A program made the position numbers and the translations under genes. Shown here piece after piece: positions 17,554-25,947 of a DNA stretch of 41,579 bases; position 1 is the first letter of the stretch; each line of letters opens with the position of its first letter. The DNA is from Photorhabdus khanii NC19. GTDB lineage: Bacteria; Pseudomonadota; Gammaproteobacteria; Enterobacterales; Enterobacteriaceae. The notes beneath the pieces were generated by a model. The model did not search any database. It had not been told where the DNA came from and worked only from the letters and a program-made list of their open reading frames with translations. The stretch covers positions 121,997 through 163,575 of the forward strand of contig NZ_AYSJ01000006.1 of NCBI RefSeq assembly GCF_000517265.1, read 5' to 3'.

Positions 17554-18684
17554 TCAGGACTCCTTTATCAACTCAGAGGCCGCAATCGCACAGCTGCGGC
17601 TTTTACTTGTACCGGCACGACCCAGCAACTCAAACCAGTCGGTAGCCAACCCACAACCACATTCAGCAGCTGAATGCAGCACTGCCAAATCGCTCACCAC
17701 GATACTGTGTGCCGGGCTAGAGGTGATATAAGGCGATGTCAGATGCAGAAAACCGGGCTTACCATAGGGTTGAACCGCCATATTAGCCGTATCACGAATA
17801 TAGGCACGGGCATAAGTTGGCACATGAAAATGGTGATGCCGACACTCAACATAAGGCACCGGATGTTCAACCGAACCGTAACCATCCCGGCAACGCTCGT
17901 CAGGAATCCCCAGTTGTTCACCCAAACGCTGGTACAACAACGATCTTGGAATAGCTTTATCGGCATGTGTTTTCCAGCCACCCCCTAAAAATACCAGTGA
18001 CTCAGGATGTAACTGTATCGGCGGCAGGCCCATTTCCTGCATCCGTTCCAGTGCGAACCACAGGAATGCCGGAAAACCCAGCATACGCACCGGCAACCCT
18101 TGCACAGCAAACTCCTGCAAGGATCGGATCACACCAAACGGATCAAACTCATTACCTTTTCCATTGTGACGCAGTGCATAACAGACTTGATTCACTGGCG
18201 CATATTTACACAGATACTGATCGGTATAGGCGGTTCCCAGAGTAATCGCTCCGGCGGGTTCATAGCTCAACAGCAAATAGTTACAGAGCTGTTGCGGCGT
18301 ATTCCAGCCGTAATACTCGAAAATGCGCTCAACCATATTCTGGGCCGCCTGTATACTGCGTGTATCGTAACGCATACGGCTTTTCTGACCTGTTGTCCCG
18401 GATGAGGTCAATTCCAGCGCATCCTGGCCGGTGGTACTGAGCAGCAACTGATGTTTAAAATAATTAGCGAAAATGGGCGGCAAGCGCGACCAATCGCTCA
18501 GTGTTTCCAGTTTTTGATCATTCAGGCCGTTAGCCTTCAACCACTGGTGATAACCGGGGGTGTGTTCACAATGGTACCGCGTCAGCTCGCACATGGCCGC
18601 GTCAAACAATTGATCGCAAGCACTATCGGCACGATAAGGATGATCAAGCGCGCAAAGGGCGTCAACATAAGCAAGAGAAGTCAA
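17554..18684 (-). CDS. LuxE-like acyl-protein synthetase
   Basis: A 376-residue protein of the LuxE acyl-protein synthetase family. LuxE activates a fatty acid with ATP, holds it as a thioester on a cysteine near its C-terminus and passes it to the LuxC reductase. The ATP-binding loop is TSSGTTGQKS (residues 93-102), followed by DGYGSVEH (267-274). The C-terminal segment LLGRAGTSKSRSCAIAAS places a cysteine at 365, matching the acyl-carrying Cys364 known from Vibrio harveyi LuxE. This is not the bioluminescence operon: luxD, luxA and luxB are absent. It is the first gene of a four-gene operon whose second gene carries the matching LuxC-like domain. Translation appears to start at a TTG (18684), with GGAG eight bases upstream; no in-frame ATG fits better until residue 31. 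Confidence 0.82.
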   Translation of the reverse strand: MTSLAYVDALCALDHPYRADSACDQLFDAAMCELTRYHCEHTPGYHQWLKANGLNDQKLETLSDWSRLPPIFANYFKHQLLLSTTGQDALELTSSGTTGQKSRMRYDTRSIQAAQNMVERIFEYYGWNTPQQLCNYLLLSYEPAGAITLGTAYTDQYLCKYAPVNQVCYALRHNGKGNEFDPFGVIRSLQEFAVQGLPVRMLGFPAFLWFALERMQEMGLPPIQLHPESLVFLGGGWKTHADKAIPRSLLYQRLGEQLGIPDERCRDGYGSVEHPVPYVECRHHHFHVPTYARAYIRDTANMAVQPYGKPGFLHLTSPYITSSPAHSIVVSDLAVLHSAAECGCGLATDWFELLGRAGTSKSRSCAIAASELIKES

Positions 18685-19827
18685 AAGTCATCTCCAGAAA
18701 TAAAGAAAGCAGGGAATTTACTCCCTTAAAATAATAAGTAGTTGCTTCATCATTCGGCAAGTCAAAACCTGAATATCCCGCCGCAGAAAAAATAACGATA
18801 TGTTGAATACAACGACTTAACCAAATGAAAACAAGTCACCATTTTGGGAAATTAATGTTTAAATTTGTTAATTCCTCGAAAAGAAAATAGCAAAATATAA
18901 CAACGATGATTTAACAAAGGCCAATGTAATAACGAACTTATATTTAATAACCTTATCATCGAATCTAATCATAATTACTTATACGTTAATCGCCCAAAAA
19001 ACAGTTAAAAACTAACCTATAACATACGAATTTATGAACAATATTTAACATTTAATAAACAAGCAAACATCTGCAATCCCCATGATATTCACACATCATT
19101 AGCAGTTAAGGTAATCATCAATAAAGTTATTTATCTAGTAAATATCACCAATAAGGAGAATATCTCTACTATAAATATCACTATTGAATTCAATAGAATA
19201 GATTTTTTGTCTTTAACGATTAAGCTATTTCGAGTACAGTATCATATAGTCTATTTCTATCCAGCAATGAAAGATACGCCGAATTACTTACAGCATGATA
19301 AGAAACACAGATTCAGAATCTGTATTATCGATATGTAAACACTTAGAAAAAAGTAATTTCTGATATGACTAATACCAATCAAATTTTTTAAAAAACATAT
19401 CAAACCCATTAAAAAAATCAAAACAAAAAACATATTCCTATACACACGATAGAAATCTGCTATTATTAAATACTTTCCTTACTTTATTAATTTTTCACGT
19501 TAAGATTTCTCTATCAACAATTATATCTCCTAAACAAGAAATAAAATATTCCAATAACGGCCAAATAAGAATTGCTAATAAGTTATACCATATATATTCA
19601 TATTTCAATAAAAAAACAAAAAGTTTTTTATGTTTAAATATTAAAAAAACACGAAATATAATACCTGTACTTTAAACATTATCAATATTTATAACTTTAT
19701 TTTACAATTTAACCCAGAATTACAATCCTATACTATCAATATAGGAAAAATAACCATGGAAAATTAATTAAGATCTACTTCATCATATAAGTATGACCAT
19801 TAACTTACATTATCCCATGTAATAATT
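18685..19827. other. AT-rich intergenic region, no gene seen
   Basis: More than 1.1 kb of very AT-rich DNA upstream of the LuxE-like operon. It must contain that operon's promoter, but I see no coding region, tRNA or clear repeat. The sudden base change between the G+C-rich operon and this DNA supports acquisition of the operon as a block. Confidence 0.5.
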
Positions 19828-20306
19828 TCATTGCTTTATAAACAAAGAAATGAAAAATATAAAAATAATCTTACACCACAATAATACAATATTAATTACA
19901 CACAAATTAAAATTATTCATCTCTCTCAAATGCTTTTCAGTAATAGTATCACACGCTTTTAGCGGAGATAGAAGATCGTCAGCCATTGTTTCAAAGTTCA
20001 TCCCCTTAAATTTTTCATGAACAAAATTCACTAAATCCTTAGATTCTTCATTATTAAAAACAAGCGAATCATTAAGAAAAAAAACGAATCTGGAAACCTT
20101 ACCTTTATCTGCTTCAGGAAATATCTCCAGAGGAATCCTCAACCTTTTTTTTGTTACATAATCTGAGTTCAAAATACAGGAGCAAATATCATACGAATAA
20201 CAATGCCATATTTTTTTCTCATCATCGTAAAAAAACCCTGTCCATCAGGATCACTTAATCTTGCATCATCCATTCTTTTCTTATATTCGTTTATTAATAT
20301 ATTCAT
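19828..20306 (-). pseudogene. Unknown gene, frameshifted at a 7-T run
   Basis: Two adjoining reading frames make sense as one gene. The first begins at the ATG at 20306 (MNILINEYKKRMDDARLSD) and reaches DGQGFF, after which it soon stops. If the run of seven T (minus strand, 20229-20235) had eight, the frame would continue as YDDEKKIWHCYSYD and join the downstream frame (LNSDYVTKKRLRIPLEIF) to give about 159 residues. The C-terminus is hydrophobic (about 25 residues, possibly one membrane helix). The start overlaps the stop of the upstream 48-codon ORF as TAATG, so the two were probably translationally coupled. The family is not recognised. A sequencing error, a true mutation or slippage on the homopolymer could each explain the break. 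Confidence 0.55.
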
Positions 20307-20452
20307 TATGATGCGCCCATGTAAATTAACTCCTTTTTAGTGATAAATTTATCCTGATTATTAAGCCGATCGAAAATAAATTTATCCATTGCCATCCGAT
20401 CCGCCTCTGGTATCAAGTAATACATGATATTGGTATACCAATACCAACCCAT
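20306..20452 (-). CDS. 48-residue ORF of unknown function
   Basis: A short ORF starting MGWYWYTNIMYYLIPEADRM and ending KKELIYMGAS. It is supported by an AGAGGA ribosome site 6 bases before the ATG at 20452 and by the TAATG overlap with the next gene. The product has an aromatic, hydrophobic start followed by a charged Asp/Lys-rich part. I do not recognise it; it may be the small partner of the frameshifted gene that follows. Confidence 0.5.
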   Translation of the reverse strand: MGWYWYTNIMYYLIPEADRMAMDKFIFDRLNNQDKFITKKELIYMGAS

Positions 20453-20970
20453 TTAGATGTCCTCTCATGTTAACAATGTAATATGATTACGTAATATTTT
20501 CGTTGCGAAATCAATATTATTTTTAGCTTAATATGATCACTTATGCGCATTATTAGAATAAAAATTGTGAATTATATCACAAAAAATTTTCTTCAATTTA
20601 AGGTGGATTGGTTTTATTATTAATTTAAATCAATATGTTATCATAAATTTATTATACCAACGTATATTAATGCAATTTATCTGCTGGTTTAGGAACGCAA
20701 AAAGCCTATTTTGCAAGTTCATATTGCCTTCTGAACGGGAACATTTATCAAGCGTATGATACCCGATTTCCGGTGGCAGATAATAAATATCGGATACTAT
20801 ATGATATAACTGATGCATGCATTTGATGTGATTATATTCTGAGATATTTTAGACATCACATTATAAACATATGAGACATAGTCCACCAAAGAAATAAACT
20901 AAAACATACCAATTTCGGGCCAAAGTATTTATGGCGGCTGGCTCTAGTTCACCAGCCCCAAAATCAAAAT
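20453..20970. other. AT-rich intergenic region
   Basis: No supported gene. A 62-codon open frame exists on the minus strand (20630-20818) but lacks a ribosome site and resembles no family. A short hairpin, GGCTGG and CCAGCC around a ten-base loop, lies near 20938-20959, just beyond the HigA-like pseudogene, and might have ended that transcript. Confidence 0.4.
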
Positions 20971-21289
20971 TCACATTAATACTTCAATTCCTTTTTTTTC
21001 AATGATCATGAGCAGCTTTAATGCTGCACCAGTAGGGTGTATTTCATCTCTCTCCCATTTCTGAACGCTATTTGCAGACATATTAATAGCAATAGCTAGT
21101 GCTCCTTGACTTATATTGTAATGTTTACGAATTTTTTTATACGATCACCAGTCATTACATCAGAGAAGAGTAATCTTTATTTTCTTTAACCAGTGAGTTA
21201 ATTTCTCGCATGGTTATGTTCGATACTGTACCAGATTTATGAAAACGTTCAGCCATTTTCTGCATTTTAATAAGTCGGTTATCATTCAT
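20971..21289 (-). pseudogene. HigA/NadS-like antitoxin, frameshifted
   Basis: Decayed gene for a helix-turn-helix antitoxin. The frame starts MNDNRLIKMQKMAERF at 21289, overlapping the toxin stop by 8 bases, and reads to NKDYSSLM before a stop. A second frame resumes as SDVMTGDRIKK, and a third carries a clear Xre-type helix-turn-helix (YNISQGALAIAINMSANSVQ, then KWERDEIHPTGAALKLL) to the TGA at 20971. The break between the second and third frames lies at a run of seven A on the minus strand (21132-21138), where an eighth would restore IKKIRK. The WERDEIHPTGAALKLL ending is typical of antitoxins paired with RelE/HigB toxins. At least two frameshifts make a functional product unlikely unless the sequence has errors. 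Confidence 0.7.
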
Positions 21290-21668
21290 CACATATTACC
21301 TCTATTAATAAACCATACAATAAGTTATCTTCAATATTTTTATCACTGATATTAAGAAGATCTTTGGCTAGCAACTTATACATTTTCAACAAGTTATCGG
21401 GAATTTCTTTTCCCGATTTTGCTACATTTTTTTTAAGCCAACCGTCAATAGAAATCATTTTATCATGATACCTGAATGCAACAACAGAACGAGCGCTACC
21501 ACTTTTCCCTGCTCTCCCAAAAGCGATTCTTTTTTTAAAAAGATTACCGCCAAGATTAGCGTCTACCAATCCCCCTATTATTTCTCTGGCAGATTGACAA
21601 ATATCTTTATTAGTCAATAAATTATCTTCCATGAAAACCGAAAAATCATCTGTGGCAAAAATTCTCAT
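21282..21668 (-). CDS. HigB/RelE-type toxin
   Basis: A 128-residue protein matching the RelE/HigB-type toxin family of Pfam PF06296. These toxins are ribosome-dependent or free mRNA interferases. Family signs include FKKRIAFGRAGKSGSARSVV, the following AFRY strand, and the end LLYGLLIEVIC. The toxin comes first and the antitoxin second, the HigBA order, with an 8-base overlap. It appears intact while its antitoxin gene is broken, so it may be inactive, silenced or neutralised from elsewhere. The start at 21668 has only a weak GGA upstream. A perfect palindrome sits 20 bases upstream of the start and is a likely autoregulation site. Confidence 0.75.
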   Translation of the reverse strand: MRIFATDDFSVFMEDNLLTNKDICQSAREIIGGLVDANLGGNLFKKRIAFGRAGKSGSARSVVAFRYHDKMISIDGWLKKNVAKSGKEIPDNLLKMYKLLAKDLLNISDKNIEDNLLYGLLIEVICDE

Positions 21669-21687
21669 TTCCGTAAGCCGAACAAAG

Positions 21688-21731
21688 TTTTATATAGTAA
21701 TATTTACCATAGTAAATATTACTATATAAAA
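21688..21731. promoter_or_regulatory. Perfect 20-bp palindrome upstream of the toxin gene
   Basis: A perfect inverted repeat: the arm TTTTATATAGTAATATTTAC at 21688-21707, a CATA spacer, and the exact complement at 21712-21731. It ends 20 bases before the toxin start codon, where an antitoxin operator would lie. It is almost purely A+T, which argues against a terminator. The repeat is seen directly; the operator role is inferred. Confidence 0.6.
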
Positions 21732-21740
21732 TACATCCAG

Positions 21741-21895
21741 TTACGTTTCGTTAGCAGTAGGTGAGACTACATCCATCCAGACTTTCACAAACCAATTTTC
21801 ATCAGAAATAGTATTTTTCAGGTTCTCACCGGTAATTTCAGTCCGCTAGCCCAAAAATCACCAGCTCGATTTCCTGTAGCATTCAGGTAAAACAT
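21741..21895 (-). pseudogene. Gene fragment with a frameshift
   Basis: On the minus strand a frame begins MFYLNATGNRAGDFWASGL at 21895, and after a one-frame change near 21840 continues ITGENLKNTISDENWFVKV to VSPTANET and a TAA at 21741. Both pieces have protein-like composition, so this looks like the C-terminal remnant of a larger gene. The family is not recognised. Nothing coding was found between here and 22215. Confidence 0.35.
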
Positions 21896-22215
21896 AATGA
21901 CGATATACTTTACATTCCGTATTTTTGCGCTACTATAAAAATATATAATTTTCTCTCCGTGCTTATAAATATAATTAAATTATAAACAATAAATTACCCA
22001 GAACATTCATAAAATGTCGTGGCGAATAAATTCTTTAAGAGAAACTTATCCAAATTAAAATAATGAAGTATAAAAATATATTTACTTTGTATCTATTTTA
22101 ACTGTAACTATCGTCATGACTATTGAATTTATAGCAGTAAAAATAGAAGTTCCAGAGAAATTATGGTTATTTCTATGATTATCAGTAGCTTTATCTATTA
22201 GTTCAGGAGCCTAAG

Positions 22216-22560
22216 ATGAAAGAAATTGAGAAAAAAGAAAAAGGTAAAATGCTTGGCGTCAATAGACATTCCTTCTTCGTCGTTAATCTAACCAATAAAA
22301 TTTTAACAGGTGATGTGTTTTGGAGTAACTCTACAAATACGAGTGCCATAAATGTCAATGGATTATATCCCGCAACAGCTTCACTTCTTCAAGAATTCTA
22401 TCCTGAAAGCGGGAAAACAGATTATTGGCGATGGACTGAAAAAGGAAGGAGATATCAATTAGATTGTTATGACAATGATACATATGTTACCGTTGTCATT
22501 AGCGATTATGGAATTGGTGTATTACCTTCTGGAAGCAGCCCAGACACATGGAAATGGTAG
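22216..22560 (+). CDS. Small protein of unknown function
   Basis: A 114-residue protein with a well-placed ribosome site (CAGGAG, six bases before the ATG). After a short Lys/Glu-rich start (KEIEKKEKGKM) the body is rich in Asn, Thr, Tyr and Trp with alternating hydrophobic residues, suggesting a small beta-sheet protein. Trp occurs four times, including YWRWTEKGRRYQ and the final DTWKW. No signal peptide or membrane segment is present. It is a lone plus-strand gene among decayed minus-strand genes, with a long hairpin 80 bases after its stop. I do not recognise the family. Confidence 0.65.
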   Translation: MKEIEKKEKGKMLGVNRHSFFVVNLTNKILTGDVFWSNSTNTSAINVNGLYPATASLLQEFYPESGKTDYWRWTEKGRRYQLDCYDNDTYVTVVISDYGIGVLPSGSSPDTWKW

Positions 22561-22640
22561 CTTTCTTCCACTAAATTATTTATATAAAAATAATTATGTG
22601 GAAAATACAAATTTTAGTCTCTGCCTTAAGATATAAAATA

Positions 22641-22682
22641 AAGCTGGTTCAATAAAAACTATAATTTTTATTGAACCAGCTT
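22641..22682. terminator. Perfect 18-bp hairpin
   Basis: AAGCTGGTTCAATAAAAA and its exact complement enclose a CTATAA loop. It lies 80 bases after the plus-strand gene that ends at 22560. On the minus strand the stem is followed by TTTATTTTAT, a U-rich tail, so it could also end leftward transcription from the antJ side. It is probably a bidirectional terminator. Confidence 0.55.
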
Positions 22683-22757
22683 AAAATATGATAACCAGGT
22701 ATTCCGGTATATAATTCACCTACGTTAACGCCTCATATTTATTTAATAAACCTGATA

Positions 22758-23012
22758 TTAAATCATAATTTCAAGGGAATACTCTTTCATCAATTGCCCC
22801 AGATTACCAAATCGTGATTTATCCTGACATTCACAATCGGCGCTCCAGGGCTTGCTTTTCCCAAGAATCGTTCTTGCTTCTGGACTTAAGCAAACAAAAT
22901 CAACTTTCGGTAAATCCGACAAAAAAACTAAAATTTTTAAGCCTACAGTTTAAATGAAAGCAAAAAATTTAGATAATCATCAGAGCCAACTAAAGCCACA
23001 AATATATGTTTG
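22758..23012 (-). pseudogene. Remnant of an unknown gene
   Basis: A minus-strand frame reads KILVFLSDLPKVDFVCLSPE, continues through KPWSADCECQDKSRFGNLGQ and ends EIMI at the TAA at 22758. Just upstream, in a different frame, HIFVALVGSDDYLNFLLSF is protein-like, so a frameshift near 22935 has broken the gene. It lies directly after the AntJ-like gene in the same direction. The family is not recognised; the N-terminus is missing. Confidence 0.4.
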
Positions 23013-23092
23013 CAACTAAATACTCAATAAAAATAGCTCTCACTCTTGCATTAGATAAATATCCATATAAATTGTTTAATAATAATCATTTA

Positions 23093-23794
23093 TCAAGATA
23101 AATAACGCTCAGATAATCCTTCTTTCTCGCCCCATTTTTTTAACAATAATATTCGATCTTGTATATATTTTTCTGGTAACACTTCTAATTTCTCTATTTT
23201 TTCTACTTGTAACTTGATAAATTCATGACTAAATTCACACCAAGAAACTAAAAAAAATTCGTTATTGAAAAAAATCGACAATGGACAGGCAGTTTTCACT
23301 GTACGTGCATTATTTAAATCAAAGAAAGTTATCACTATCTTTTCTTTATGATATATCGCTTTCCTAATATCAGATAACATCGAGTTATTATCAGTAATTT
23401 TACTACAACCTTCTGTTTTTACAAACATTGGCGAACAATATAGTTGAGCACGTTGCTCTTCGGGAAGTACTGCCGCGATCTTAGATATAAAACTATGAGC
23501 AGATTTAGCCAAAACAACATCATTTTGCTCGATAACCCATTTGTTACCTAAAACTAAAGCATCAATTTCATCCATTGTAAACATTAAAGGAGGTAACATA
23601 AAACCCGGTCTTAATGTATAACCTAAACCTGGCTCACCCTCTATATTCGCTCCCTGACTATTTAGCAAAGCAATATCTCGATAAAGAGTTCGCAAACTTA
23701 CATTTAAATCGCCAGCCAGTAACTTACCGCTGACAGGATATCTTCTTTGCCTTAAGTATTGCAATAATGCCATGAGTCTTTCAGTTCTTGACAT
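23093..23794 (-). CDS. antJ: AntJ-like WYL/YafY-type transcriptional regulator
   Basis: A 233-residue DNA-binding protein of the YafY/WYL type. An N-terminal winged helix-turn-helix (residues about 1-60) includes GDLNVSLRTLYRDIALL, and the C-terminal half (about 120-220) has the layout of a WYL sensor domain (EKIVITFFDLNNARTVKTAC, then EFFLVSWCE). The start at 23794 (MSRTERLM) is chosen because AGGAG lies seven bases upstream; the ATG five codons earlier overlaps that site. Photorhabdus carries a specific activator of anthraquinone production, AntJ, next to antI, and this gene has that position and direction. The assignment to AntJ rests on context and memory. It is separated from antI by nearly 1 kb containing an ERIC and another repeat, so it probably has its own promoter. 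Confidence 0.7.
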   Translation of the reverse strand: MSRTERLMALLQYLRQRRYPVSGKLLAGDLNVSLRTLYRDIALLNSQGANIEGEPGLGYTLRPGFMLPPLMFTMDEIDALVLGNKWVIEQNDVVLAKSAHSFISKIAAVLPEEQRAQLYCSPMFVKTEGCSKITDNNSMLSDIRKAIYHKEKIVITFFDLNNARTVKTACPLSIFFNNEFFLVSWCEFSHEFIKLQVEKIEKLEVLPEKYIQDRILLLKKWGEKEGLSERYLS

Positions 23795-24410
23795 TTCCGT
23801 ACTCCTCATCTTAATAAAAAATCAAATAGGAAAATCTTTATTAAATAAATAATATTGAGTTACTCACCAACTACCCAATAGAACTATTTACTCTTACTCA
23901 TTGATTAATGGAACAATGTCAAGACTTCGTTATAAAACTATCAACTGGAAATCCTATATTTAATATATACTTCAATTACCTGAATTAACGAAAATACTAT
24001 TTACGCCTTTCATAACGACTCTACCCAGTCAAGAATGAATGCTCGATACATTAAACTGAAACGCGGTAGAGATAAGTGTCGAACATCGAATCATAGAGTA
24101 AACATTTAAAATATATATAGCACTAATCAATACAAAAAATAAAATTAGCTTTCATAAGTAAACTTACTATGTATTGACAATATAAGAAAACTTAAATGTT
24201 AAAGTCAAGTTTTATGCTGCCAGTCAATATGTAAGCAGAAGAAATATGATCTTATTATTCTAACATTTCGCTTCGTAATGTTTATGAAGATGATTTTATT
24301 TTATGACTTACAGTAAAGGAGCAATGAAACTAAAAGAAATAGCCAAAATAAGTTTTACCTTCATGTCCATTAGAAAAATAAACATTATTTAGATAAGGTA
24401 ATTAGTATTT
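23795..24410. other. Intergenic region upstream of antJ
   Basis: About 600 bases of AT-rich DNA that should contain the antJ promoter. I see no gene and no clear operator. The ERIC element follows at its right edge. Confidence 0.4.
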
Positions 24411-24535
24411 ATACCTTTCATCTTTCAAGTTGCTGCTTTGTTGGCTGCTTTCACTCACCCCAGTCACAGAGTTATCTATGCTCCTGGGGATTCGTTCACT
24501 TGCCGCCGCGCTGCAACTCGAAATCTATTAGGTAT
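24411..24535. repeat. ERIC (intergenic repeat unit)
   Basis: A 125-bp element with imperfect terminal inverted repeats: ATACCTTTCATCTTTCAAGTT at the left, and GCAACTCGAAATCTATTAGG at the right as its near-complement. The centre has the conserved CACCCCAGTCAC and GCTCCTGGGGATTC pairs of the enterobacterial repetitive intergenic consensus, whose usual length is about 126 bp. ERICs are transcribed intergenic palindromes that can affect mRNA stability. Here it lies between antI and the regulator gene. Confidence 0.9.
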
Positions 24536-24564
24536 ATTTAATTTAAATTTTATCTGCCACTCTC

Positions 24565-24722
24565 TATAATAAACAGCGAACCAAGACAGTGCTTAAGCGA
24601 AAGCGCTAACTTTTGTACTCATTTCAGTGCAGCAGCCCAAAGGGCAATAAAAACGAGTCATCCTCATATATATATGTACGATGCGGATCTTACGCACTGT
24701 CCGTGTTCACTATTCATTTATA
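24565..24722. repeat. Inverted-repeat element, possible MITE
   Basis: A 158-bp stretch bounded by imperfect inverted repeats of about 33 bp: the left arm contains GACAGTGCTTAAG, and the right arm CTTACGCACTGTC. About 26 of 33 positions pair. The inside is non-coding and includes the short palindrome AGCGAAAGCGCT. The size and termini suggest a miniature inverted-repeat element inserted beside the ERIC, but it is not an ERIC itself. I do not recognise the family. Confidence 0.5.
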
Positions 24723-24733
24723 AGAACGCTCTG

Positions 24734-24761
24734 CAAAAATTACACCAACTAAAATAGGTGT
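24734..24761 (-). terminator. Possible terminator after antI
   Basis: On the minus strand, ACACC and GGTGT pair around a ten-base loop, followed by AATTTTTG. It lies 16 bases past the antI stop and could end the ant operon. The stem is only five pairs, so confidence is limited. Confidence 0.4.
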
Positions 24762-24776
24762 TAAGTGTAAAATAAT

Positions 24777-25928
24777 TTAATTTTTCTTAGCGCTATTTAG
24801 CCTGAATTGTTCATTAACCCAATCCAAAACTTGTATCATATATTCGTTTATTTTATTTAAACAAACATGAGCTTCTGATTCATAACATAATAATTTATGA
24901 TCATCGCCCCACAAGTGGTCTAATTCTCTAACTTTATCAATAGAAAATATATCATCCAATGCTCCATGAACAGTAAAAACCTTTGTTTTGCAAGTTAAAG
25001 ATACGTCTAATTTTATTTCATCAAAAAGAGACTGCATATTATTATCTTGCATAAAGGCAAACTGAAAATCCGCTTTAAGTCTTCTGGGTAATTTGTCGAA
25101 ATTTGCTATTTCAGGACCACCAGATAAATTAACTATACAGCAAAATTTGTCGCCAATTTTTTGCGCAAGGCGTAAAGCAAAATAACCTCCGAAACTAATG
25201 CCTAAGAAACAGAGAAGGCTACTATTAATTCTAGCATCATCCTCTAATAATTTAAGTATAGAGGTAACATATAATTCCATATCAATAGACAATGGCGATT
25301 TTCCAAGGTTTACTCCTTGCCCTGGCCCATCAAATATAGCTACCGCCATACCTTTTTCCAAGAAACATTCTGCCAAAGATAATATTTCAATTTCAGTCAT
25401 TGAATCCAATCCATTGGATAAAATAACACAAGGCAAAGGATTATTCTCTTCTTCTTTATATCCTTTAGGAAATATAAGGAAGAACGGCATATGAAATTTA
25501 TCAACAATAATATACTGATGCTCAACCAGCAAATCACTGTATTTTATACCGGATAAAAAACATGAACGAATATATTCTCTGAGCTGGATCTTCCTGCCTT
25601 TATCACTGAAATACATAAATTCAGCCCAATGATAACAAGCAGCAGCACTCTTCAGAGCACGAACGTAACTGACTTCATTTTTGGCAGAATTAGCGATGCT
25701 GATATAATTATCACCCACTTTTGACCAATTAATCATCCACTCATGCCAGAACTCTTCAGATGATAAATCTAAGTTTTCCTCCTGAAAATGACTCAATGCC
25801 TCCACCACATCTCCCCAATGAACCTGAGGCGCATATTGAGAATTTAGGAAAAACAGTCTTGGCATAAAATAACCACAAGTAGAAAAAAGTGCTGCCGAAA
25901 TTCTATTGGGTTTATTCTTATTATTCAT
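24777..25928 (-). CDS. antI: AntI, polyketide-shortening alpha/beta hydrolase
   Basis: Final enzyme of the anthraquinone cluster. AntI is known to shorten the octaketide intermediate by a retro-Claisen-type cleavage, giving the heptaketide anthraquinone. The 383-residue protein has an alpha-helical N-terminal part (to about 135) and an alpha/beta-hydrolase domain with the nucleophile elbow GISFGG (Ser245), an acidic pair at Asp325/Asp326 in HGALDD, and His354 in ESEAHVC, together a plausible triad. The start has AAAGGA six bases upstream. It lies 19 bases after antH and is the last gene of the operon, followed by a possible terminator. Confidence 0.92.
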   Translation of the reverse strand: MNNKNKPNRISAALFSTCGYFMPRLFFLNSQYAPQVHWGDVVEALSHFQEENLDLSSEEFWHEWMINWSKVGDNYISIANSAKNEVSYVRALKSAAACYHWAEFMYFSDKGRKIQLREYIRSCFLSGIKYSDLLVEHQYIIVDKFHMPFFLIFPKGYKEEENNPLPCVILSNGLDSMTEIEILSLAECFLEKGMAVAIFDGPGQGVNLGKSPLSIDMELYVTSILKLLEDDARINSSLLCFLGISFGGYFALRLAQKIGDKFCCIVNLSGGPEIANFDKLPRRLKADFQFAFMQDNNMQSLFDEIKLDVSLTCKTKVFTVHGALDDIFSIDKVRELDHLWGDDHKLLCYESEAHVCLNKINEYMIQVLDWVNEQFRLNSAKKN

Positions 25929-25947
25929 TGTATCTTCCTTTAATTTA

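Noticed and set aside
17554-18684. Could be part of the luxCDABE bioluminescence operon
   Set aside because: luxA, luxB and luxD are absent, the LuxC-like domain is fused to a ligase, and the remaining genes are a second ligase and an acetyltransferase.
20630-20818. A 62-codon minus-strand open frame
   Set aside because: It has no ribosome site, no recognisable family and a composition like the surrounding AT-rich DNA.
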